The translations under genes and the position numbers were made by a program. Below are positions 1-9,919 of a stretch of 64,000 nucleotides of DNA, piece by piece; position 1 is the stretch's first letter, and each line of letters starts with the position of its first letter. The stretch comes from Aphelidium insulamus (taxonomy: Eukaryota > Aphelidiomycota > Aphelidea > Aphelidiaceae), in assembly GCA_036784855.1 (NCBI GenBank), contig JAZDSV010000008.1, forward strand, positions 186,001 to 250,000, written 5' to 3'. Below the pieces are notes generated by a model. It saw only the letters and a list, made by a program, of their open reading frames with translations, was not told where the DNA came from and did no database searches.

Positions 1-1219
1 AAATACAAAGCTTCCAGTGGTAACCGCTCCAGGACTGCTGAATAGAGAAAACGTTCCGAGTGCTGATGCAACATATGGAGTATCCGTAATCAAATTCCCT
101 GAATCCCAAGACCACAAATTAGATGTCAGATTAAAGCGCCATAGTTCATTTAATGATTCTAGAGTTATTAGCGCTATACTTCCTAAAATGACAAGTCGCT
201 TACTTGATGTCAATAAAGTATCGTATCCGAATCCATTGAGCACAAACAGATCCACATTAAAGACTAAAGAATGGCTAAAACGACTTCCAGGACGATTTCC
301 TGCAGCGGCAATACCCTTATTTCCGTATACCCCGGTTTGCACCGCACTTATATTCCCAGCGAGCAGGCTCCAGTATCCAGATGAAATGTTGAAACGCCAA
401 AGATCGTTTAGCAGAACTAGGATCAATGAAATATAGAAGTATATACATAATGTGCCAATCGCAGTGAACTTGCCTAGTGACCTTGAAAGAGTATAGGCAC
501 TGCCTCCAAACATGAATATTGAGTTGTCCACGGTGCTAGCACAAAGAGACGTTTGCACTCGTCCAGATGGCGAATTCGACGGATGCTCGACGCCGTAACC
601 ATAGCTGATTGCCGTATAATTCTTTGTTCCCTGCAACCAAGTCCACAACATCGAGGTGAAGTTGTAGCGAAACAAATCGTTGGTGTAGTCGAACGGACTC
701 AACGCACCAGTCAGAATCACTCGGCCCCCAAAGACATAAAAGTTGGAATTGCTGTCCATCACACAGCTCCCACTACCAACTTCACCAGGCCAAGTGAGCG
801 CCGAAGGCACCCGCATGCTCGTCTTGTTGACAGCTCGCTCACCTATTAGCGACCACAGCTGGGTCAGGGTATCGTATTCCCAGAAATCCCCCACAGTTAT
901 CGATACTGCAGCAAGTGTTGAACATATCAGCGGCACAATGAACAAATGAGTTATGTGTATACATACTGCCATTTTTGTATGCATAACCGCCGTATATGTA
1001 AATTTTGTCGCCATTAAGTCCATTAGATAGTGTCGCGCTGCAGTGAGAGGTGCGTGCACCCGGAGCTCGATCGCCGGCTGCTGGTCCGTATACGTTTGAT
1101 AGATTAGGGATATAGGATCCCGTGACCAGCTTGGTCGTGATGTTGAATGGACCTACTAACACACACTGCACCGTCACCAGCACGTAGGAACACACGACAA
1201 AGGCTGTCAGCAGAAACAT
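1..1219 (-). CDS. Kelch-repeat receptor-like protein, N-terminal part (cut by left edge)
   Basis: This is the N-terminal part of a secreted or single-pass surface protein. The ATG at 1219 opens a hydrophobic signal peptide (MFLLTAFVVC...), then the family's N-terminal module with VGPFNITT, VYGP, PGARTSHC and IYIYGGYAYK. Downstream exons encode VGDFWEYDT...LW, YVFGG, NDLFRYNFTS, FMFGG, NDLWRFNISSGYWSLL and NELWRFNLTSNLWSWDSG. These are typical Kelch blades (GG pair plus conserved W) with many N-glycosylation sequons. Exons are separated by short introns of about 40-60 nt. The gene leaves the window at its left edge, so the stalk, membrane span and kinase seen in its paralogues at 5741-8766 and 9920-12845 are not visible. 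I infer a receptor-like kinase only by homology. It is divergent from the eight-cysteine gene at 1611, with about 390 bp between start codons. Confidence 0.8.
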
Positions 1220-1308
1220 CTTTACCAAAAGGGGCAAAAGTTGACTGTTTATGTAAAAAGTTCCGATGTGCTAAATATAGATTGCATCCCTCGTTTAAAC
1301 TATCAAAG

Positions 1309-1515
1309 AAACTCTGGTTCAGTCCAACGAGACTGACGACCTTGAGTGCTCTGTTATTGAGAGTCTCCGGTTAGGACTCTCGTGATCTTCAAGCAGAGTG
1401 AGTGCAAGCCTAAGTCTTATTAAGATGAGGAAGCAGTGCGGGTGCTTCAGTCACTAATGCTCAAAGCGTCGCTAGGCAACTAGCTAAACAAAGGCGCAAC
1501 CTATGCGGCCTTTGA
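1309..1515. repeat. Upstream segment with an inverted copy at 40091-40312
   Basis: The stretch from AAACTCTGGTTCAGTCCAAC to CCTATGCGGCCTTTG is repeated in reverse complement at 40091-40312 with most bases kept, including GACTCTCGTGATCTTCAAGC and AAGCGTCGCTAG. It lies between the divergent Kelch gene (start 1219) and eight-cysteine gene (start 1611), so it may hold a shared promoter. It could equally be a fragment of an unrecognised dispersed repeat. No terminal repeats or coding potential are visible. Confidence 0.7.
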
Positions 1516-1610
1516 CAGTATGGAATGGGGGGCGATGGAAAAAAGGCGCAAATCAGACTGCGCCACTTTCTGATTCTCGCTCTTCCCTCTCCCTTCCGGC
1601 AATATTCACC

Positions 1611-2213
1611 ATGAAGGCAGTCACGCTTGTAGCAGCTGCGTCTATCGTGCTCATGTGCGCTTTGCTGGTTTTACCGACGCGTGCATGGCGCTATGATGAC
1701 CTCGGAATGGTGGGATTGAAGACGCTGAGCTCGTTGGGCTCTTACAGCCTGTTCCAATGGGGCTTGATGAAGTGGCGTTGCAGACGCTTTAAAACGAGTA
1801 GCGATTGCCACAATTCGCCTGGCTGCATATGGGACACGCATCTGGTGGACAAAAGCAAGTTTGTATCCGAGTGTGTGCCGATGCCGTTCGAGGTGGAGCT
1901 CTTGGTGCGCAATTTCAAGTGCGCATCGTTGTATTTTTACCGCGGGAAAGATTGTAGCGGCATACCCGCATGCAAGCTGGTTCGCCGTCGTGGCGAGAAA
2001 GACAAGTGCGTTGCTAGCCGTCTTAACTTGCACCGATATCGCGGACTCGAGATTCCGGAATATGCTGCAATGTCTGATGCTAAGAAGTTTATCGCTGCCG
2101 TGCAGGTGGCGAAGGAATATGCTACTCCATTTGCGGTAAAAGCGGTTATGAGTGCCATGAAGACTGGTAAAAAGCATTTGAGCAGGCTGGGACACGCATT
2201 AAACCTGGTCTAA
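1611..2213 (+). CDS. Secreted eight-cysteine protein (paralogue of 49696-50175)
   Basis: I do not recognise a named family. The open frame extends upstream to 1503, but the ATG at 1611 is preferred: it opens a clean signal peptide (MKAVTLVAAASIVLMCALLVLPTRA) and shares its CACCATGAAG context with the paralogue at 49696. The product is 200 aa. The mature protein has eight cysteines spaced C-8-C-5-C-15-C-15-C-10-C-5-C-11-C; the paralogue has C-7-C-5-C-15-C-15-C-9-C-5-C-11-C. Shared motifs are WRC, PFE.EL.VR, PACK, GEK, CVASR.NL and RGLEIPEY. A basic, Cys-free tail of about 45 residues follows and is absent from the paralogue. Four disulfides and export are likely. Function is unknown: an effector, a signalling ligand and a wall protein are all possible. 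No intron is seen. Confidence 0.8.
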   Translation: MKAVTLVAAASIVLMCALLVLPTRAWRYDDLGMVGLKTLSSLGSYSLFQWGLMKWRCRRFKTSSDCHNSPGCIWDTHLVDKSKFVSECVPMPFEVELLVRNFKCASLYFYRGKDCSGIPACKLVRRRGEKDKCVASRLNLHRYRGLEIPEYAAMSDAKKFIAAVQVAKEYATPFAVKAVMSAMKTGKKHLSRLGHALNLV

Positions 2214-2306
2214 TAGAGACGTGTGCACTGCAGCGGCCAATCAGAGTACACGTGGCACAGCGCTACATTAACATCAAGCATGGCTTTAACAGCGCAGCAC
2301 TATGAG

Positions 2307-5223
2307 CTAAAAGTCCCAACCAGCTGCCGGACCGTTGACCAGATCAAAAAACGTCATGGCAGCAGAGTAAATATCGGCAGCAAAAGCAGCGGAAGCCAGT
2401 GCCTCACGAGATTTAGATCTAAACTGTGCGATAACCTCTGGTGCGCCCTAACCAATAGACACTCCGCAGATGTTATGAGCATGAAATGCGTGGACGACTT
2501 CTGCTCTTTCTCCTTACGCTAGAGCAATTCCAAAATCGGCCAGAACACAGAAAGGTCGACCGCCATCCTGATGCACTAGAATATTGTCAGGCTTGATGTC
2601 TCGATGCGCTATTCCACGACTGTGAGCCCATAAAAGGCCATGCGCAACGTCCAGTGCGAATGGAACAACAATTGCCTTACAGCGGACTGCGCCACTGTCA
2701 ACGTAAGCAACCAAAGATCCAAGTGGATAGAACTTCACCACCAAAGCAACTGGGCTATTACACCAGCCATGCAGCGCAGCAATATTTTTATGTTGACCCA
2801 GCAGGTGCATCACGGCAATCTCTTGGTCGAAGGCTCGCGCCAGCGCTGCCGACATGCCCATTCTACTGGCGGCAATGACTTTCACGGCTACCAGTCCCTT
2901 GCCGCGCATTTCCCCCATATATATTTCACCTCCCCCACCTTTCGCAATACGTTTGCCGATGTTAAAATCTTTGTCGATTTCCAACTCGAGGTATCCCGGA
3001 ATCGCCAACTCTGTTAGGGCATTGCCTACTGTTGTTTGACCGGGCATGATTGTCATTGCTGTCGTTCTCGTGGTGGTTGTGCTCGATAAAAGAAACGTCT
3101 CCTGGCTCTGCGGGCGCATTATGCTCTTCGATATTTGCCTTTTCCGACACACCGCTAGCAACACTAATGTCAGCACTCTAATGTTTCCGAATGCTACTTC
3201 GGTAATCCTACTGTCTGAACTTGACACAGTCGATGTTGCCAAAGAATCAGAGTCGTTGCTGGGAAAAGTCGTGGAAATCAAGAGATTACTGTTTGTGATT
3301 TTCCCATCAACTGACTGGGTCATTGCCGCCAAATTCGTCTCAATCGAGGCAATACTGGACTCGGATGGAAAGTTTGGTACGGTTGTGGAGTACATTGGTG
3401 AAAATGTGGAAGTAGAAGTAGTAGCCGGGCGGCTTAACGATACTGCCAACCGCAGGCTCTCACTTGTGGTTGTAGAAATGCTTGGAGTCCTACTACTGAC
3501 TGTGGCAGAAGTAGTTGCTTGTTCGATTGAAATTGAATGAATGTTGTCATAGTGGTACTTGTCGAAGTGCCAACATTATTGTACGACGTTCGCACCATAC
3601 TATCAGACGAGAGCATAACTGACAATCCTGCAGCTATAGTGGAGGATGCCATCAAACTGCTGGTCGTTATTTGCGGCAAAAAGAATGGTGTTCCCGAATA
3701 TGTGGCGTTCCTGTTTAAAGTGAAGTTGAATGAAAAGTCCAGTTCCCATAGGTCGTTAGTCACGTTGGATGGATAAGTGAAGCCACCAAACACATAAACA
3801 CCAGATTCAGACGCGGTTAACGCCATGCTTTGTGTGTCTCGCCTGGGGCTTATGACAGATCCCAGAGTAGCCCACTGTCCGCTCGTGATGTTATATATCC
3901 ACATTTCACCTGAATCAGCGCCACTAACGTGACCACCATAAAGAATCATTGCTGAAATTGATTGCATATAAACGCTAGTAGCGTAGATAACCACTCCAGG
4001 CGAGTTGGCCACGGAAAAAGTTCCAGGTGCAGTTGCGATGGCCGGTGTCTTGGACGTATTATAACTGATTCACGCCCACTGTAACGACGTCATGTTGAAT
4101 CGCCAAACTTCATTCAAATCAACTATAACCAATTAGGGAACTAGTATTACATTTTAAAGTGTACTTGGTGAAGAGGTCAATGAGATTCCAGTACCGAAAA
4201 ACACATATATCTCCATGGAAAACCATGTAGGAGAAATAGCGACTCCGTGGATGATTAATGGAAGATTCAGTACCAATGGTATTCAGTACCAATGGTGCCA
4301 TATATAGCAGTTTCACGCCCAGTAATATTCCCGACCAGTAGGCTCTATTGATCAGAATATGTACTGAAACGCCAGAGGTCATTAAAAAAGCCTAAAGATA
4401 TGAAGCGGCAGGTACAAAACACGTAGGCAACGAACTCCACTTGGAATCTGGCGTGGTGAGTTCTTGGCCTCCAAACACAAAAATAGAGTCCATCGAAGTG
4501 CACAATGACATATAAATTCTTGTTGAAGGAGTGTTCAGGGGATTTTCAACTCCGTAGCCCGATACAACCGCAGTCCCATTTTTGGTTCCAGATAGCCAAG
4601 TCCACGTCATGGATGAAAAACTGTATCGGAAAACATAATTGACATAGCTGGTCACAGCGGCTAAACGCATCATGTCAACAGCAGAATTACCGTAACTGAG
4701 CACATACTTGCGTTGGTCAGATGAATGAGACCACCAAATACGTAAAATGTCGATCTGACTTTATCTACGCTGCACGCCATATTGGTTAAAGCACCTGGCC
4801 ACGTATTAGCGTTTGCAATTCCTTGACTGCTCTTGGTTAGTCCACGCTCGCCAAGCAGCGTCCAAATATGAGCTCCAACATCGTACTGCCAAAAATCTCC
4901 CACTGCTTGCTTCACTACAATAAGGTGAATAAGAATACAAGCAGAATTTAGACGGTACCGCCGCCCTTGTATGAATATCCTCCATATACGTTGTATGTGT
5001 CAATTCCATTGAAGACCACAGAAACGCCACAATGGGCATGCCGCGCACCAGGCACTCGAGCGGTAATTACGGGCCCATAATTAGTAGACTGGAATGGGTC
5101 AGTACTGCCGCTCAAAAATTTCGTTGTGAAGTTGAAGGATCCCACAAGCTTGCCTTGGACATTCAGTGTTGCGCTGCAGAGCCAGAGCCAGAGCGGGATA
5201 AAGAGACTTGTGGCCAGGGCCAC
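2307..5223 (-). pseudogene. Decayed Kelch-repeat receptor-like kinase
   Basis: The remnant follows the same order as its intact neighbours: signal-like N-terminus near 5223, Kelch blades (VGDFWQYD, FYVFGG, IFVFGG, VYVFGG), Ser/Thr-rich stalk, membrane-like segment, juxtamembrane TELAIPGYLELE motif, then a kinase with GGGGEIY, VAVKV, HRDIKPDN and DFG. Several things show it is dead. No ATG lies in frame with the signal-like start. The Kelch part changes frame around 3434-3540 and carries further stops between about 4060 and 4390. After DFGIALA the homologous C-lobe (GAPEVIAQFR, FAADIYSAAMTFFDLVNG) continues to 2307 but is crossed by two in-frame stops, near 2520 and 2450. The kinase keeps HRD, unlike the HYD of the three intact Kelch paralogues with a visible kinase. 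It is probably an older tandem duplicate. Confidence 0.8.
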
Positions 5224-5740
5224 TGGCCACTGTTGCCGCCAGGGCTATTTTTACTTCTGTTCGAACTGATGACGCGGCAATCATTCAGCTCAGGCGGTCG
5301 GTAAATAGCGAGTGAAAATAAGCCGTGCAGAACAAGGGAAGGTAACAAGATTTGTATCGCCACTGGCGGCGTGGAAGAAAGATATTTAAACGTCCCGAGC
5401 CGGTTGTTTTGCGTTGTTTGCTTCACTGACTTTCAGTTAAATACCAATTTGTGACTGCAACCTTCCCTCATCCCTCATCCACTACATAACAATTAGCGTA
5501 CGACTTGCTGTGCTGCCCTGTACTAAATACTACTACGCTCAATCTCAGTTACATTTTTACCGTATGGAAGTTGCAACTCGCCATATGATAGATTCTCATT
5601 GTACTAAGGATAAGCGTTAGTGTCTATGTACATAATTGCCTACATACAATATACATTAATACATTATTCAGTAATGGAAAGTAACTAAAACGCTTCATTG
5701 CAACAAAAACAACAAAATTTGTAAGGGAATGCATATGGAA
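5224..5740. other. Intergenic, no gene seen
   Basis: This lies between the kinase stop at 5741 and the decayed gene's N-terminus. It is AT-rich near 5560-5700. I searched the minus strand for a missing C-terminal kinase exon of the 5741-8766 gene and saw none. Confidence 0.5.
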
Positions 5741-8700
5741 CTACCAAATACTGCGGTTATCGCCATTGACAAGCTCAAACAGCGTAACAGCCATGGAGTA
5801 CACATCGCTGGCAAATGCTTGAGCTGCTGTCGGAACACCCAATTTAGACCGATAGCGCAAAATAACTTCAGGAGCACCATACATCACCGATACACCTCGC
5901 AGATTCTGTACTCGAAATGCATGAACTGACTGTGCCAACTTGCCGTACACCTGTGCGATTCCGAAATCAGTCAGCACACAAAACGTGCCTCTTTCATCGT
6001 GGTCAATGAGGATATTGTCGGGTTTGATGTCGTAGTGAGCAATATTATGGTCATGTGAAAATGAGAGACCTCGAGCAATATCCAGCGCAAAAGAGAGTAC
6101 GAGATTCTTGGATCGTACTTCTCTAGCGTCGACGAATCTGCTCAGTGATCCAAGAGTGTAGTATTTCATCACCAATGCCACTGGTTCGTCGCACCAGCCA
6201 AACATGACTGCAATGTTTCGATGCCGTCCGAGTAGGTGCATAATTGCTACTTCTTGATCGAATCCGCGAGAACTTGACGCACTCATCCCCAGTCGTTTTG
6301 GTGCAATAACTTTTACTACTACCGGCGTTTTACGTCGACCACTATACTTGTCCAGCAGGTCACCTAAAAAGATTTCTCCAACGCCGCCCTGTGCCAATTT
6401 TGCTCCACAGACAAAATCAGTCCCATATTCGAGCTGCAAAAACCCGGGGATTGCAATTTCCGTGTGTCCCGCTGTCATTGTTGTCGCGCCTCTACTGGTG
6501 GTTGTCATTTCCATTGTGGTTGATAAAGAGCGCATGAGTGTGCTGCGGCTTTCACTTTCCGATGGCTTCTTGTTCCGTTGTCGACGTCGTCGACAGTAAT
6601 AAATAGAAGTTGCAGAAAAAAGTAAAAACGCTACTGCGACACCGCTTAGCCCGACGATATAAAATATCCCATAATTCCCAAATTGAACCGCATCAGCTGC
6701 AATTTGACGAACTTCGTTGGTGGGTACGTTAATGTCAGGTTCGTCAGATACTCTCTGAAGTCCACCATTGCCGTGAATTGTTGTGTCCGTTTCATTATTT
6801 ATCGTGGCGAAGCTAGTATCACCAAACATTGAGCTGTGATCGTCGGTTGCAATTATCTTTGAGTCAGTGAATGGTATCGGAGTAGCGGTGACCAATGTGA
6901 AACTTTCATTTCTTAACGCCAGTTGTGTAGTCAAAACTCTGTCCAAGTTCGTTGCAGCTCCAGTATCAGTCATCATCGATGCAACATCTATTGCGACACT
7001 GAGTGTCGCAATAGATGTGGATGTCCAAGATGTCCCCAATAGCGTGGTTGATGAACTTTCGGTTTCCGTTGCCTCAGACGTGGTCAATGTTCTAGCTGAG
7101 AGTGTTCTGGAGCCAGTACTTGTGGTCGACGTAATTGAAGTCGTGCTGGATGCTATTGCCAGCGTGGCTGATGAATTGTTGGCACTAGTTACCGGTGACC
7201 CCGATATTGTCATTGTTGCTGATGAAGGACCACCGGGAATACTCCGCTGCGTATTAATTGTAGAAGTTAGACTCGCTGTCGACATCCCAGTAATAACTGC
7301 AGCTATATCAAGTTTCCACACATCGTTGGATATATCCCAGACACTCTTCATGCCACCCGTTATATGGATGCTGTTTCCCGATGGTGAAAGGACTCCCGTA
7401 TGGGCGTTTCGCGGTGGGCTAATTGCAGATCCAGTTGTAGTCCATTGTTTTGTTATAGTGTTGTAAAGCCATAATTGATCGTAGAACGTGCTGCCAATAA
7501 CTCCGCCGTACAGGGCAATGTAGGAAAGCTTTTGTACTGCAACTACTGCCCCGCATCTCATTGCTCCTGGGGTATTGTATGGAGAAAATGATCCTAGAGC
7601 CGTCGCAATGTATTGCGCACTCGATGTCTTGCTTCCAGATTCCCATGTCCAATAGAACGAAGTCAAGTTAAACCGCCATATTTCATTCAAGTCATCTTAA
7701 ATGGTTAATCGCGTAACACAAGCAACAACATACTTGATGCCAAGCTATCAGCAAACCCATTTCCAAACAGCAGATAAATATCGTTGGCAAACACCAAGTA
7801 ATGCAATTTTCGACCACCGGGCTGGTTGTTGACTGAACCGGTTCCTTGTACGCCATACGTTGCTGTCTGGGGTGCGGTGATATTACCAGACAGTAGGCTC
7901 CAGTAACCAGACGTGATATTGAAGCGCCAAAGGTCATTCAATGTTACTACTTTTAAGCGATAATCATAAATAGCGAAGATGGCTTACTCCAATTCTTTAC
8001 GTTGTCATAGCCTTGGCCGCCGAATAGAAACAAGTAGGGTTCTTTTGAACTCGAACACAGAGCTGTCCGGTACCGTCCAGACGGAGAGTTTAAGAGGTGC
8101 TCGACACTGTAGCCATAGTTCACGGCCAACACATCATTTGTTCCTTGCAACCAAGTCCACAACTTTGACGTAAAATTAAAGCGAAACAGATCATTTACAT
8201 ATTCAAAGTTTCCTAAAGAACAAATGAACAAATCTGGTTATAATAAGTACAATAAGTATTATATGTATGACTGACCGTCAGCTAGCCGCACTTTGCCACC
8301 GAAGATGTAAAAGTAATAATTGATATCAAGGGAACAGCTCATTTCGCTCATTTCCCCTGGCCACGTTTGCGCAGAAGGCATCCGCAAATTAGTCCTGTTC
8401 ACTGGTCGCTCGTCAATTAACGCCCAAAGTTGCGATTGAGTGTCAAACTCCCAGAAATCGCCAACCGCGAGCGCACCTGGGAACGTTAGACAGCGAATGT
8501 GTCACGATGCTACTACCAGCGCCTTTATACGCTACGCCGCCATAAATATATATCCTGTCTGCTCCGGAACCTGTCGGGATTGTAGCGCTGCAGTGCGAGT
8601 ATCGTGCACCGAACACGCGGTCAGCGTTGGTAGGACCGTACACGGTTGGTTGATTTGCCGGATACGAGCGTCCCATCAATTGTGTCGTTATGTTGAACGA

Positions 8701-8766
8701 ACCCACGATGGCACAATCTACGACCGCCAACGCATAGCAGTACGCAGCAAGAGCGTATACCAACAT
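5741..8766 (-). CDS. Kelch-repeat receptor-like kinase
   Basis: Five exons separated by introns of roughly 40-50 nt encode a protein of about 940 aa. Order: signal peptide from ATG 8766 (MLVYALAAYCYALAVVDC), six-blade-like Kelch ectodomain (IYIYGG, GDFWEFD, YIFGG, LFLFGG, NDLWRFNITSGYWSLL, NEIWRFNLTS, ALYGG), a Ser/Thr-rich stalk with N-glycosylation sites, one membrane span (IFYIVGLSGVAVAFLLFSA) followed by RRRR, a juxtamembrane motif (TEIAIPGFLQLE), then a TKL-like kinase. Kinase motifs: AQGGVGEIF loop, VVVKV lysine, FDQEVAIM (alpha-C Glu), HYDIKPDN in place of HRD, DFG, YGAPEV, DVYSMAV. The frame stops about 15 residues after DVYS, so helices G-I of a normal C-lobe are absent. The start at 8766 is chosen because the open frame further upstream has no ATG. 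Ligand and substrate are unknown. Confidence 0.85.
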
Positions 8767-8787
8767 TGATGCCGAAATAGAGAACAA

Positions 8788-9045
8788 ACTCTGGTACGGT
8801 TCGGCTTGACTTGACCCTGAGTGCTGTGTTCCTGAGATTCACAGCAAAGGCGCTCTTGAACTGTAAGCCAGGTGAGCTGCTTTCGTTTTAGATCAAGGTT
8901 TATCAAGATCTATAGCGTTTAATCTGCGTGAGACGTACCGTTCACCACAAGTCAATCGAGTAAGGGAGCAGCGGAGAGCAGCCGGTGCTTGTTCACACTT
9001 GGGACGCTTTGTTTTGAACTGGAGCGTTGCTACGCACCTAAAAAT
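8788..9045. repeat. Diverged copy of the Kelch-gene upstream segment
   Basis: Starting at AACTCTGGTACGG, this stretch follows the order of 1309-1515 (CTGAGTGCT.TGTT, TGAGA.TC, a CTCTTG/CTCGTG block, GTGAG.TGC), but with many changes. It is in the same position relative to the Kelch start codon. It may be conserved 5' regulatory sequence rather than a mobile repeat. The match was judged by eye only. Confidence 0.35.
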
Positions 9046-9104
9046 ACATGCGCTTTGCGCTACTTGCTGTCACAGGTATGCAGACAGTCAAAACCATTTA
9101 AATT

Positions 9105-9790
9105 TATGCTGCTATACCTTTTGGTGCTTCTCCAGCAAATGCCGCTTATGCCGCCGCCCGGGTAGCAGCCACTGACCACGCAGTGCCACTTTTTGATCTG
9201 CATGAAGGCCTCCAACTGAATGATGCCAAGCGTAGTATACAACCCCATGCTTGGCAGCAACATCAAGCCAAGTGGGAGACAGAGGAAAAGCTGAACGAGT
9301 CATCGCTGTACTATGATGACATTCTCTCGGCCCCGGCTCTCTTACAGCGTCTGCATGCTGGCCGCACTAGACGACAGTCGAGCGTTCTTACTCAGCTCCG
9401 TTCCGGCTACTACCCAACATTTTCTGTGCTAAAACGACTGCGACTCACAGACTGTGCCGACTGTCGATACTGTGGTACCCGTGATGACATTGCCCGTCGC
9501 GTCTGACATTGTCTGTCTCGACAGGCGGAACGTGCTCAACTCCGTGACAACCTGGCTCAACTCGGCATATTCACGCTGGAGCTGCGTCTGATACTACAGC
9601 ATCCACAAGCGGCAGCAGTACTTGCAAACTTTTTCACGCAGCGCGACGGCTGACCACACCGCTTTACTCCGTATGGAGTCCATCACTGTGAACTGAAGTA
9701 TATTTTGTATATGTCAACACGCACTTGGGCAACCAAAGGTGCAACGTCATGACCGACCGGTTAGAAACTTACGTTAATGAATAAATACTC
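9105..9790 (+). mobile_element. LINE (non-LTR retrotransposon) 3' fragment
   Basis: The frame around 9129-9660 looks like the C-terminus of a LINE polyprotein. It starts with an RNase H-tail-like NAAYAAARVAATDHAVPL, then LLQRLHAGRTRRQSSVLTQLRSGYYP and a zinc-knuckle region CADCRYCGTRDDIARR.-HC, then LSRQAERAQLRDNLAQLG. This order is typical of Tad/I-like LINEs with an RNase H domain. A TGA near 9506 interrupts the frame inside the knuckle, and no reverse transcriptase lies upstream, so it is a dead 5'-truncated copy. An AATAAATACT-like signal lies near 9780. No target duplication was identified. Confidence 0.6.
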
Positions 9791-9919
9791 TTTGGTGCAC
9801 AAATTAGTTGGCGGAAATAACGATAGCCACATCCATCATTTTGGAATCGTGACATATGTATTTTGCGCCCATTATTGAATTTCAAGTGTGACATTAAAAC
9901 TCATGCCATAATAGTATCA

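Noticed and set aside
1503-1610. Upstream ATG at 1503 as start of the eight-cysteine protein
   Set aside because: The first 36 residues are polar and would bury the signal peptide; the paralogue starts at the equivalent of 1611.
5224-5740. Possible C-terminal kinase exon for the 5741-8766 gene
   Set aside because: No frame here encodes the expected helices, and the other paralogues end at the same place.
6867-7466. Val/Asp-rich plus-strand frame of 199 residues
   Set aside because: Mirror of the Ser/Thr-rich stalk of the Kelch kinase on the minus strand. Similar mirrors at 3046-3540 and 11103-11462 were rejected for the same reason.
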